From Bacillota bacterium (lineage in GTDB: Bacteria > Bacillota_E > JAJZYS01 > JAJYTV01), in assembly GCA_021845645.1 (NCBI GenBank), contig JAJZVM010000002.1:1-64000 (forward strand): a stretch of 64,000 nt of DNA. Reading direction: 5' to 3'. Position numbers and translations under genes: made by a program. The notes below the pieces were generated by a model. That model saw only the letters and a program-made list of their open reading frames with translations, was not told the DNA's origin and did no database searches. This document shows positions 25,436 through 33,150 of this stretch, in pieces (positions within the stretch are counted from its first letter, which is position 1; the number at the start of each line of letters is the position of its first letter).

Positions 25436-25990
25436 TCAGGCCTCCTCGGCCGTGGCCTGGCCGAGCGACGCGACGCGCGCAAGGGCCGGGGCGATCGCCC
25501 AGGCCACCAGTACCTTGAGCAAGTCGAACGGCAGGAACGGGGCGGCACCGGCGAAGAAGGCCGCGCGCCAACCCATCCCCTGGCTGAGGTGCAGGCCGGA
25601 GATGCCGCCGGCATAGATCACAAGAAGCGCCGCCAGGACGGGCAGAAGACGCAGAACGGGCCCCCGGCCACGGCCGAGTCCCGCGATGGCCGCGGCCAGC
25701 GGCCAGCTGAGAAGGTAGCCGCCGAGCGGTCCGAGAATCACGCCGAGTCCTGCGCTGCCGGCGGCGAACACCGGCACCCCGAGCGCGCCGAGCAGCAGGT
25801 AGACGAGGATGGCGAGCGCGCCGAGGCCCGGTCCAAGCACGAGGCCTGCCAGGACCACGACGAGCACCTGCAACGTGAAGGGAACATCGGTCAGGGGCAG
25901 AGCGAAGCTGACGTAGGAGGCGACGGCGAGGAGCGCGGCGAAGGCTGCGGCATAGGCGACGCGACGGGCGCGACGCAGGTCCTCGGACAT
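25436..25990 (-). CDS. bioY: BioY, biotin-binding subunit of an ECF transporter
   Basis: A 184-residue, very hydrophobic membrane protein with about six membrane helices. BioY is the substrate-binding S component for biotin uptake, working alone or with EcfAAT. Typical features are VPFTLQVLVVVLAGLVLGP near residue 40, LLLGALGVPVFAAGSAG and GPLGGYLLSWPLAA. ATG 25990 has AAAGGGG nearby. A BirA-type operator lies immediately upstream, so biotin probably represses the gene. No biotin synthesis genes are in the window, which fits a need for uptake. Confidence 0.93.
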   Translation of the reverse strand: MSEDLRRARRVAYAAAFAALLAVASYVSFALPLTDVPFTLQVLVVVLAGLVLGPGLGALAILVYLLLGALGVPVFAAGSAGLGVILGPLGGYLLSWPLAAAIAGLGRGRGPVLRLLPVLAALLVIYAGGISGLHLSQGMGWRAAFFAGAAPFLPFDLLKVLVAWAIAPALARVASLGQATAEEA

Positions 25991-26002
25991 GGGGTTCCCC
26001 TT

Positions 26003-26034
26003 TCGTAAACCTTCTGCGCATTACTGGTTTACAA
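26003..26034 (-). promoter_or_regulatory. BirA-type biotin operator of bioY
   Basis: The inverted repeat tCGTAAACC-N14-GGTTTACAA matches the known BirA consensus TTGTAAACC-N14-16-GGTTTACAA in 16 of 18 arm positions. It starts 13 nt upstream of bioY and overlaps the -10 region of the promoter at 26031-26059. The window also encodes a BirA with a DNA-binding domain. Confidence 0.85.
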
Positions 26035-26059
26035 TCGAGGCAATCGCGTCCCCTGTCAA
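26031..26059 (-). promoter_or_regulatory. bioY promoter
   Basis: A perfect TTGACA (26059-26054) on the minus strand, followed after 17 nt by GATTGT (26036-26031). The weak -10 overlaps the right arm of the BirA operator, as expected for a repressed promoter. Confidence 0.6.
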
Positions 26060-26082
26060 GTCCGATACTGGAGGTGGATCTT

Positions 26083-26277
26083 GTGGCCACGCACGTGCTC
26101 TTCTCCGATCTGCCGCTGGGTGCCCGCTTCGTCGTGGACGGCGAGGTCTGCGAGAAGATCGAGCGGGAGCTTCGGGGCGGCATGCTGCACTGCTCGAACA
26201 CCAGCACGGCAGGCGGGCACTATGTCCTGCTGGACGAGGACCTGCCGGTCGAACCGCTCGACCCCGGCGCCGCCTGA
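26083..26277 (+). CDS. Small conserved-type protein (64 aa)
   Basis: A 64-residue protein from GTG 26083 with GGAGGT 7 nt upstream. The sequence FSDLPLGARFVVDGEVCEKI resembles the compact beta-barrel start of many small bacterial proteins of unknown function (FxDLxxGxxFxxxGxxxEK). It contains two Cys (in GEVCEK and LHCSN). It diverges from bioY, and the two promoters share about 90 nt. Its last 58 nt overlap the end of birA on the other strand. No function can be assigned. Confidence 0.65.
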   Translation: MATHVLFSDLPLGARFVVDGEVCEKIERELRGGMLHCSNTSTAGGHYVLLDEDLPVEPLDPGAA

Positions 26278-27230
26278 GTCAGGCTGATCTCGCCGGCCGA
26301 GAACGCCCGCCGCTCGCCGTCCGGCCCCTGCAGCACGATGCGCCCGAGGTCGTCGACGTCCACGGCAACGCCCCTCGCCGGCCCCTGCAGCCCAAGGATC
26401 TCCACCTCGCGGCCGAGGCTGACGTTCAGCGCCCGCCACTGCGCTCTGAGCTCGGCAGGTTCCTCTTCCAGCCTTCGCACGGCAGCGACGACGGCGGGCA
26501 CGAGCGCCGCCAGGAGCTGCGCGCGCGTGCCGCGGTAGCCGAACGCCTGCAGGAGCGACGTCGCGCGCGCAGCGATCTCGTCCGGAAACTGCGTCTGGTG
26601 CACATTCACCCCCAGCCCCGCCACCGCGTAGCGCACCTCCTGCTCGTCGAGCGTCAGCTCGACCAGGATGCCGGCCAGCTTGCGGCCCTCGTGCAGGAGA
26701 TCGTTCGGCCACTTGATGCCGGGCTGGACTCCCGTCGCCTCAGCGATGGCCTGCGCCGCCCCGACCGCGACCGCGAGCGGCAGCCAGCCCGCCTCGCCGG
26801 CCGGGAGGCCGGGGCGCAGCACGATCGATGCGAGCAGGGCCTTTCCGGGCGGGTCCTGCCAGGTGCGGCCACGCCGACCGCGCCCTTCTGTCTGGTGGTC
26901 CGTCACCACCGTCGCACCGGCAGGCGCGCCGGCGCGGGCCCATTCGCCGGCCAGTTGCATCGTCGATGCCACTTCGGGCCAGAAACGCACCCCGTACGCG
27001 TGGCGACCGTGCCAGAGCGCCGCCATCACTTCGGGCAGCGGCGCGTCAGGCAGGGCGAGCAAGCGGTAGCCGCGTCCCGTCACGGCCTCGATGCGGCAGC
27101 CCGCCGCTTCGAGCGCCGCGACCTCCCTGGCGACCATCGTCCGCGAGACGCCCAGCCGGCGGCCGATCTCGGCGCCGGACACGAATCCGCCTTCGCGCAG
27201 GAGCGCGAGGATCAGTCCGCGATCCGCCAC
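26220..27230 (-). CDS. birA: Bifunctional biotin ligase / biotin operon repressor
   Basis: Activates biotin to biotinyl-AMP and attaches it to carboxylases; the N-terminal winged helix (FVSGAEIGRRLGVSRTMV) lets it repress biotin genes. Catalytic marks: the ATP/biotin loop GRGRRGRTWQDPPGKAL, the substrate segment GIKWPNDLL with KLAGILVEL and GLGVNVHQ. C-terminal SH3-like part ends near GEISL. Start: GTG 27230 (8 nt after GGAGG) or GTG 27233; the GTG at 27239 is too close. The last about 19 residues (rich in Ser, Gly) are an unusual tail overlapping the small gene on the plus strand. Likely acts on the bioY operator. Confidence 0.94.
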   Translation of the reverse strand: MADRGLILALLREGGFVSGAEIGRRLGVSRTMVAREVAALEAAGCRIEAVTGRGYRLLALPDAPLPEVMAALWHGRHAYGVRFWPEVASTMQLAGEWARAGAPAGATVVTDHQTEGRGRRGRTWQDPPGKALLASIVLRPGLPAGEAGWLPLAVAVGAAQAIAEATGVQPGIKWPNDLLHEGRKLAGILVELTLDEQEVRYAVAGLGVNVHQTQFPDEIAARATSLLQAFGYRGTRAQLLAALVPAVVAAVRRLEEEPAELRAQWRALNVSLGREVEILGLQGPARGVAVDVDDLGRIVLQGPDGERRAFSAGEISLTQAAPGSSGSTGRSSSSRT

Positions 27231-27718
27231 CACCAGCACCTCCCCGCCACACGCCGCACCTGCTGGCCCAAGGTGGCCCTGAGGAACGGTCCGAGCGGCA
27301 GGCCGTCCGGAAGTGCGGCGTTCGGCCGCACCTCGAGCAGCGGCTCGAGCACGAACCTGCGGCGCACAAGGCCCGGATGGGGCAGGGTGAGACCCGGCTC
27401 GTCCAGGATCGCCCCGCCGAAGAGCAGCAGGTCCAGGTCGAGGGTGCGCGGCGGCTTTCCGGGCGCACGGGTGCGCCCGAGCGATGCCTCGATCGCCAGA
27501 AGCCGCCGCAGCAGGTCCTGCGGGGCTGTCGCCTCTGGCACGAGCGCCACGGCAACGGCGTTCAGATAGTTCGGCTGGGCGATCTCGGTCTCGACGGGCG
27601 AGCTCTCGTAGAGCGACGACACCGCGAGCAGCGGCAGCCCCAGCGACCAGAGACCGCGCCGCAGCGCGGCTTCCCGCTCGCCGAGGTTCGCTCCGAGCCC
27701 GATCGCCGCCTCAATCAT
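27212..27718 (-). CDS. folK: 6-hydroxymethyl-dihydropterin pyrophosphokinase
   Basis: Transfers pyrophosphate from ATP to 6-hydroxymethyl-dihydropterin in folate synthesis. 168 residues. Marks: GLGANLGERE near the start, YESSPVE, PNYLNAV and the signature GRTRAPGKPPRTLDLDLLL. The start ATG overlaps the folB end by 8 nt; the stop lies inside the 5' end of birA. A much longer upstream frame is shadow of folB. The order folP-folB-folK is the usual one in Bacillota. Confidence 0.95.
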   Translation of the reverse strand: MIEAAIGLGANLGEREAALRRGLWSLGLPLLAVSSLYESSPVETEIAQPNYLNAVAVALVPEATAPQDLLRRLLAIEASLGRTRAPGKPPRTLDLDLLLFGGAILDEPGLTLPHPGLVRRRFVLEPLLEVRPNAALPDGLPLGPFLRATLGQQVRRVAGRCWWWRIAD

Positions 27719-28079
27719 CCCGTCCGATCTCCACCTCGGCCTCGACGCCGTCGGCGGGCCCGCCGAGCGGCGCGTGCGGCTTGCGCACATGCACCCGCAC
27801 GCGGTCGGCCTGCGGGAACTGCTCCAGAAGAGCCTGGGCCGTCCGCTCGACCAGCGTCTCGAGCAGTCTGAGGCTCGGTCCTTCGAAGATCGAGCGCGCC
27901 GTGCGGTAGACGTAGCGGTAGTCCACCGCCTGCTCCACCGCGTCGGTCTGGGCCACGTCACGGAAGTCATAGGTGATCTCCACGTCCACCAGGAACGGCT
28001 GGCCGAGCCCACGCTCGTGCTTGTAGTTGCCGTGGCGGCCGTAGAACACGAGCCCGCGCAAGGCGACCTGCCTTTTCAT
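27711..28079 (-). CDS. folB: Dihydroneopterin aldolase
   Basis: Cleaves dihydroneopterin to 6-hydroxymethyl-dihydropterin and glycolaldehyde. 122 residues, typical for the tunnelling-fold family. Marks: LRGLVFYGRHGNYKHERGLG with the family's Tyr/His, FLVDVEI, DAVDYR-type AVDYRYVY and the late VRKPHAPLGG. ATG overlaps the folP stop (ATGA), so translation is coupled. Confidence 0.96.
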   Translation of the reverse strand: MKRQVALRGLVFYGRHGNYKHERGLGQPFLVDVEITYDFRDVAQTDAVEQAVDYRYVYRTARSIFEGPSLRLLETLVERTAQALLEQFPQADRVRVHVRKPHAPLGGPADGVEAEVEIGRDD

Positions 28080-29173
28080 CCCCGCACCGTCCGATCCGCG
28101 ACGCGCACCGCGTCCATCGCCTGGACGACATCGTGCACGCGCACAATATCCGCGCCGAGGGCCACCGACAGCGCCACGGCTGCCACCGTCGCCTCGAGCC
28201 GCTCGTCGATCGGGCGCCCCGTGGCAGCGCCGAGGAAGCTCTTGCGTGAAGGCCCGGACAGCACCGCATAGCCCAGCGACCTGAGGCTTGGCAGCATGCG
28301 CAGCACTGCGTAGCTGTGCTCCGGCTCCTTGCCGAATCCGATACCCGGGTCAAGGACGATCGCATCGCGCGAAACGCCCTGCGCCTCGGCTTCCCGCGCC
28401 CGCTGGCGCAGGTGCTCGCGCACCTCCCTGCCGACGTTCCCGTAGGAGGGCTCGTCCTGCGCGTGCATCAGGACGATCGCCGCTCCGCCTCTCGCCGTGC
28501 CGCGCAGCATCTCGGGATCCGCGAGACCGGCCGTGACGTCGTTCACGATCTCCGCGCCGAGCTCGATCGCCGCCTGTGCGACCGGCCACTTGTAGGTGTC
28601 GATCGAGATCGGCACCTTGATCTGGCCCTTGAGGGCCTCAAGCACCGGCACCACGCGGCCGAGCTCCTCGTCGAGCGGCAGGCGCGCGTCCGCGCTGCCC
28701 GCCTCGCTCCGGTGCGCGCGCTGGTACCAGCGCGTCGACTCGCCACCGATATCGATGATGTCGGCACCGGCCGCCTGCAGCTCCAAGGCATGCTCGCACG
28801 CCCTGTCAACAGCCTTGTAGCGACCGCCGTCGGAGAAGGAGTCGGGCGTCACGTTGACGATGCCCATGACATATGTGCGCGCTCCGAGGGGCAGGCCTCC
28901 CCGCGGCAGCTTCAGCAACCGCGGCACCGGCTGGAGTGCCCGCAGGCCGAGCGTCCGCCAGGGCTCCCCGAGGTCGGCGAGAAGGGCCTCCATCGCGGCC
29001 GGGGGGGCGCTCAAGAGCGCCCCCCCGTTTCCGCGGGTCAGCTGCGGCAGGTCCGGGCCGTCGTACCCCTCGAGGAAGAGGTGCAAAGGGCGCGCCGTGC
29101 CGAGACCGACCTCCTCGAGGACGTCTGCCCGCCAGGGCGGCTGCGGCACACTGAGCAGCCAGGCGTCCGCCAT
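28076..29173 (-). CDS. folP: Dihydropteroate synthase with a long N-terminal extension
   Basis: Joins hydroxymethyl-dihydropterin pyrophosphate and p-aminobenzoate. The TIM-barrel core begins about residue 103 with MGIVNVTPDSFSDGG and continues with DIIDIGGESTR, SIDTYK, EIVNDVTA, LDPGIGFGKEPEHSY and SGPSRKSF, ending in RVHDVVQAMDAV. The first about 100 residues, absent from short enzymes, resemble the extra N-terminal part seen in some Clostridia. ATG 29173 lies just after the fhs stop, so folate synthesis and one-carbon loading are transcribed together. Confidence 0.94.
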   Translation of the reverse strand: MADAWLLSVPQPPWRADVLEEVGLGTARPLHLFLEGYDGPDLPQLTRGNGGALLSAPPAAMEALLADLGEPWRTLGLRALQPVPRLLKLPRGGLPLGARTYVMGIVNVTPDSFSDGGRYKAVDRACEHALELQAAGADIIDIGGESTRWYQRAHRSEAGSADARLPLDEELGRVVPVLEALKGQIKVPISIDTYKWPVAQAAIELGAEIVNDVTAGLADPEMLRGTARGGAAIVLMHAQDEPSYGNVGREVREHLRQRAREAEAQGVSRDAIVLDPGIGFGKEPEHSYAVLRMLPSLRSLGYAVLSGPSRKSFLGAATGRPIDERLEATVAAVALSVALGADIVRVHDVVQAMDAVRVADRTVRG

Positions 29174-29174
29174 G

Positions 29175-30842
29175 TTAGAAGAGCCCCTTGATGAGCCCGT
29201 CGGCGGTCAGGTCGATCTTCTCGGCCGCCGGAGCCTTCGGCAGGCCGGGCATCGTCATGATGTCGCCCAGGAGCGGGACGACGAAGCCGGCACCGGCCGA
29301 CAGCCTCGCCTCGCGCACCGTGACGCGGAAGCCCTTCGGGCGGCCGAGGAGCTTCGGGTTGTCGGAGAGCGAGTACTGCGACTTCGCCATGCAGACCGGC
29401 AGGTCGCCGTAGCCGAGCTCCGTGTACCGCTCGATGCTCTTCTGCGCGGTCGGCAGGAAGTCGACGCCGTCTGCCCCGTAGATCTCCTTGGCGACGCGCT
29501 CGATCTTCTCCTTGAGCGGCAGCGAGCTCTCGTAGAGCGGGTGGTAGTCGCCCGGCTGGTTGGCCGCGCGCACGACAGCCTCTGCCAGTGCCACACCGCC
29601 TGCGCCGCCCTGCGCGAAGACGTCCGAGAGCACCATCTCGACGCCGAGCTGGTGCGCCCGGCTCTCGAGGAGGGCGACCTCGTCCTTGGTGTCGCTCGGG
29701 AAGCGGTTGATCGCCACGACCGGGTTGAGCCCGAACTTGCGTACGATCGCCACGTGCTGCTCGAGGTTCGGCAGCCCACGCTCCAGCGCGCCGAGGTCTT
29801 CCTGCGTCAGGGACTTCAGGTCCGCCCCGCCGTGCAGCTTGAGTGCCCGGATGGTCGCGACGAGCACCACGGCCGACGGCTTGAGGCCCGCCTTGGGCGC
29901 GACGATGTCCATGAACTTCTCTGCGCCGAGGTCCGAGCCGAAGCCGCCCTCGGTCACGACGTAGTCGGCCAGCTTCAGCGCAAGGCGCGTCGCCTGGATC
30001 GAGTTGTTGCCATGGGCGATGTTGGCGAACGGCCCGCCATGGATCAGGGCCGGCGTGTTCTCGAGCGTCTGCACGAGGTTCGGCTTGATCGCATCCTTCA
30101 GCAGGGCCGCCATCGCACCGTCCGCCTTGAGGTCCTTCGCCGTGACGAAGCTACCGTCGTAGCGGCTGCCGACGACGATCCGGCCCAGGCGCTCCTTGAG
30201 GTCCGAAAGGCTGGTCGAGAGGCAGAGGATCGCCATGATCTCCGACGCGACCGTGATCATGAAGCCCGACTCGCGCGGCACGCCGTTGGCCTTGCCGCCA
30301 AGGCCAAGAACGATGTTGCGCAGGGCGCGGTCGTTCATGTCGAGGACTCTCGGCCAGGTGATCGCGCGCGGGTCGATGCCGAGCTGGTTGCCCTGGTGCA
30401 GGTGGTTGTCCAGCATGGCCGCCAGCAGGTTGTGCGCCGACGTGATCGCGTGGAAGTCGCCGGTGAAGTGGAGGTTGATGTCCTCCATCGGCACCACCTG
30501 CGCGTAGCCGCCACCGGCGGCACCGCCCTTGATGCCGAAGCAGGGGCCGAGGGACGGCTCGCGCAGGGCGATGATCGCCTGCTTGCCGATCTTCGCCAGG
30601 GCCTGACCCAGACCGACCGTCGTCGTGGTCTTGCCCTCGCCGGCAGGCGTCGGGTTGATCGACGTGCAGAGGATCAGCCGTCCGTCCGGCCTGTCCTTCA
30701 GGCGCTCGAACACCTCGAGCGGGATCTTCGCCTTGTGCTTTCCGTACTGCTCGATGTCGTCAGGCCCGAGATCCAACCTCTTGGCGATCTCGGTGATCGG
30801 CAGCATCTTCGCCGCTTCGGCGATCTCGATGTCACTCAGCAA
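29175..30842 (-). CDS. fhs: Formate--tetrahydrofolate ligase
   Basis: ATP-dependent formylation of tetrahydrofolate with formate, feeding purine and acetogenic-type one-carbon flow. The 555-residue length is exact for the family. Marks: P-loop [44 protein letters not shown] and [12 protein letters not shown] near the end. TTG 30842 has GGAGG 8 nt upstream and matches the usual start [11 protein letters not shown] at 30887 would add 15 odd residues. It heads fhs-folP-folB-folK-birA. TATACT lies at 30898-30903 without a clear -35. Confidence 0.95.
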   Translation of the reverse strand: MLSDIEIAEAAKMLPITEIAKRLDLGPDDIEQYGKHKAKIPLEVFERLKDRPDGRLILCTSINPTPAGEGKTTTTVGLGQALAKIGKQAIIALREPSLGPCFGIKGGAAGGGYAQVVPMEDINLHFTGDFHAITSAHNLLAAMLDNHLHQGNQLGIDPRAITWPRVLDMNDRALRNIVLGLGGKANGVPRESGFMITVASEIMAILCLSTSLSDLKERLGRIVVGSRYDGSFVTAKDLKADGAMAALLKDAIKPNLVQTLENTPALIHGGPFANIAHGNNSIQATRLALKLADYVVTEGGFGSDLGAEKFMDIVAPKAGLKPSAVVLVATIRALKLHGGADLKSLTQEDLGALERGLPNLEQHVAIVRKFGLNPVVAINRFPSDTKDEVALLESRAHQLGVEMVLSDVFAQGGAGGVALAEAVVRAANQPGDYHPLYESSLPLKEKIERVAKEIYGADGVDFLPTAQKSIERYTELGYGDLPVCMAKSQYSLSDNPKLLGRPKGFRVTVREARLSAGAGFVVPLLGDIMTMPGLPKAPAAEKIDLTADGLIKGLF

Positions 30843-31014
30843 CCTTGGTCCCTCCATAGACGGGTTCTGCCCGCCAGCATTGGCCACACACGCGACCAGT
30901 ATATCTCTTCACGCCGATGGTTGGCTCAGGCCCGAACGGACCATTTGACGCGAGGGGGTATGGTGCCTGAACCTCTCCCGCCATCCGGTTTTCGGGACCT
31001 CACCGGTCGATGGG

Positions 31015-31755
31015 TCATGCCCCGCTTCGCCCAATGGCCAACCGCAGGTCCCGCGCGGGAACGGCAAAACCGATGCCCTTGCCGGCCGAAACGCTATAGG
31101 TGGACATGCCGACGACCCGGCCTTCGAGATCGAGCAAGGGACCGCCGGTGTTCCCGGCGTGGATGGACGCATCGGTCTGCAGCAGGCGTCGGGTCGTGCC
31201 GTCCGGCTGAGCGAACACGCGCGCCTCGGCCGAGACGACGCCGAATTGGGCGCTCTCGCCGCCCAGGGCCACGACATAGCTTCCCGCGGCGGGGCCTGCC
31301 GCGGGGCCCAGGCGCAAGGCGGCCAGACGCCGCGGCGGATGCACGCTCAGGTAGGCGACGTCCCGCAGCCCGTCGAGCGTCACACGGGTGACGGGCAGGG
31401 GTGAGGCGCATCGGCGGCAGCGCACCTCGATGCGCTGGGCACCCGCGACGAGTCCGGCGCTCGTGAGGACGCCGCCGCGCGCGTCCACGACAAAGCCGCT
31501 GCCCGTCACCTTCACGGACAGCGGCCGCCCCCAGGACGTCCGAAGCTCCGTCGGACGCAGTACGGTCACGCGGACCACGGCGGGCAGCCCGCGGCGCACG
31601 ACCTGCGCGACGCTGCCCTGCGACAGGGCCTGTCGGGGCTGGTCGCTGCGCAACGGGCGCACGGCATGGAACCCGGACACGCCGAAGAGGACCATGGACA
31701 GGCCGAGCAAGGCGGCGGTACCGCCGGCCAGCAGATACGGCACGAACCTGCGCAC
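31015..31755 (-). CDS. HtrA-like protein without the catalytic triad
   Basis: A 246-residue protein with one N-terminal membrane segment (about residues 8-28) and an HtrA/DegP-type chymotrypsin-fold domain, no PDZ. The His segment reads TSAGLV (98-103) instead of T-N-x-H-V-V, and the Ser segment reads GNTGGPL (201-207), with Thr203 for the catalytic Ser. The Asp segment RDVAYLSV (131-138) remains. It should be inactive as a serine protease. The fold QTDASIHAGNTGGP is otherwise well conserved, so loss of activity with kept structure suggests a binding or regulatory role outside the membrane. Confidence 0.85.
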   Translation of the reverse strand: MRRFVPYLLAGGTAALLGLSMVLFGVSGFHAVRPLRSDQPRQALSQGSVAQVVRRGLPAVVRVTVLRPTELRTSWGRPLSVKVTGSGFVVDARGGVLTSAGLVAGAQRIEVRCRRCASPLPVTRVTLDGLRDVAYLSVHPPRRLAALRLGPAAGPAAGSYVVALGGESAQFGVVSAEARVFAQPDGTTRRLLQTDASIHAGNTGGPLLDLEGRVVGMSTYSVSAGKGIGFAVPARDLRLAIGRSGA

Positions 31756-31878
31756 GCGGGAGCCTCCCTCAAGCGGATGCCCCTAGTATGGTCAGGCGCG
31801 TGTCAGGGTTTCGCGAAGTCCACGCACGGGACCCCCGCAAACATCCCGTGCTCGGGCCGATCCCAGCCTGGCGCCCTG

Positions 31879-33150
31879 TCAGATGCCGCCTTCAACGATC
31901 GACACCGACCGGCGAGGGGAGCCGAACTGTTCTTGCAGGCGCCGGCCGATGTCGTCCGGCGTCAGCGTCTGCAGAAGATCGTAGACGGCCATCAGGTCCA
32001 GTCCGCGCATCGCGTACTCGCTGAAGGCGTGCGCGACCGCCTCTGGCGCGTTGAAGAGCGCCACGAACTCCCCGAGCGAGCGTCGGCGGCTGCGCTCCAC
32101 GTCGGCCGGGTCGAGTCCTGCCTGCACCGCCTCCGCCAACCGTTCCTCGACGCTGGCCAGCAGGCGGTCCGGGTCCTTGGTCGGCCCGCCCAGCACCGAC
32201 GCGGCGTAGCCGTCGCCGGAGAAGTAGCTCGCGGAGAACTGCTGGCCGATGAGTCCCTCCTCGTAGAGGTGGCGGTGGATCTCCGACGACGGGCCGAAGA
32301 GCACGTCGAGCAGGATCTCCATCGTCACCTCGCGCAGCAGCCCCTCGGACGACGGCGCAGGATCGTCCTTGAAGCCGATCGCGATCAGCGGCACCCCGAC
32401 CGCCATGCGGCGTCGCACCATCGCTTCGCCGACTGCGGCGGGCTCCTCGGGGTAGATGCGCCGCGCGGGCGGCGGTCCAGCCACGGGCACCGCCCGTCCA
32501 GCCATGGCGAATACTTCCTCGGGGTCGACGTCGCCGGCCACCATCAGCACCATATTGCCCGGATGGTAGAACGCCTGGTGGCAGAGCAGGAGTTCCTGTG
32601 GTCCGATGCGCTGGATCGACTCCAGCGTCCCGCCGATCTCGACCCGCACCGGGTGGCGCTGGTAGAGCGCGGCGAGCAGGTTCTGGAACACCACCGAGCG
32701 CGGATCGTCGAGGTACATGCGCAGTTCCTCGGCGATGATGCCTTGCTCCTTGCGCACGTTCTCCTCAGTGAAGTACGGCTCCTGGACGAAGTGCAGCAGC
32801 AGATCGAGAGACTCCTTGAAGTGCTCCGTCGTGGAGAACAGGTAGCTCGTCGCGCCGTAGTTCGTGTAGGCGTTGGCCATCGCACCGAGCGCGGAGAAGC
32901 GCTCGGAGACGTTGCCCCCCTCCTCCTCGAACAGCTTGTGCTCGAGGAAGTGGGCGATGCCCGCCGGCGTCTCGCGCAGCCGGCCGTCGGCGCCGACGAA
33001 CGCCTGATCGCAGGAGCCGTAACGCGTGGCGAAGCTGGCGTAGCGCGTCGCGAAGCCCGGCTTGGGCAGCACGTAGCAGGCGAGGCCCGATGGCAGCACG
33101 TCGCTCCAGATCTCCTCGCGCAGGGCCCGTGCCTCAATCCGCGTCGCCAT
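31879..33150 (-). CDS. M16-family zinc peptidase (YmfH-like)
   Basis: A 423-residue peptidase with the inverted motif HFLEH (67-71), followed later by the Glu in IIAEELRMYLDDP, the full zinc site. The C-terminal half is the inactive-domain repeat typical of M16B. The preceding gene encodes its inactive partner (M16, no HxxEH), as in the ymfF-ymfH pair of Bacillus; such pairs work as heterodimers. ATG 33150 overlaps the partner by 17 nt. Substrates are unknown. Confidence 0.93.
   Translation of the reverse strand: MATRIEARALREEIWSDVLPSGLACYVLPKPGFATRYASFATRYGSCDQAFVGADGRLRETPAGIAHFLEHKLFEEEGGNVSERFSALGAMANAYTNYGATSYLFSTTEHFKESLDLLLHFVQEPYFTEENVRKEQGIIAEELRMYLDDPRSVVFQNLLAALYQRHPVRVEIGGTLESIQRIGPQELLLCHQAFYHPGNMVLMVAGDVDPEEVFAMAGRAVPVAGPPPARRIYPEEPAAVGEAMVRRRMAVGVPLIAIGFKDDPAPSSEGLLREVTMEILLDVLFGPSSEIHRHLYEEGLIGQQFSASYFSGDGYAASVLGGPTKDPDRLLASVEERLAEAVQAGLDPADVERSRRRSLGEFVALFNAPEAVAHAFSEYAMRGLDLMAVYDLLQTLTPDDIGRRLQEQFGSPRRSVSIVEGGI

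Noticed and set aside
30898..30903. TATACT as a full fhs promoter
   Set aside because: No acceptable -35 at 16-18 nt, so it is only mentioned with the gene.
30843..31014. A folate riboswitch or T-box before fhs
   Set aside because: The leader to the predicted start is short, and no conserved core or anti-terminator could be recognised by eye.
28854..31391. An 845-residue open frame on the plus strand across folP, fhs and the HtrA-like gene
   Set aside because: It is antisense to well-supported genes, has no ribosome site and reads as Arg/His/Gly/Asp-rich sequence typical of third-phase frames in GC-rich DNA.
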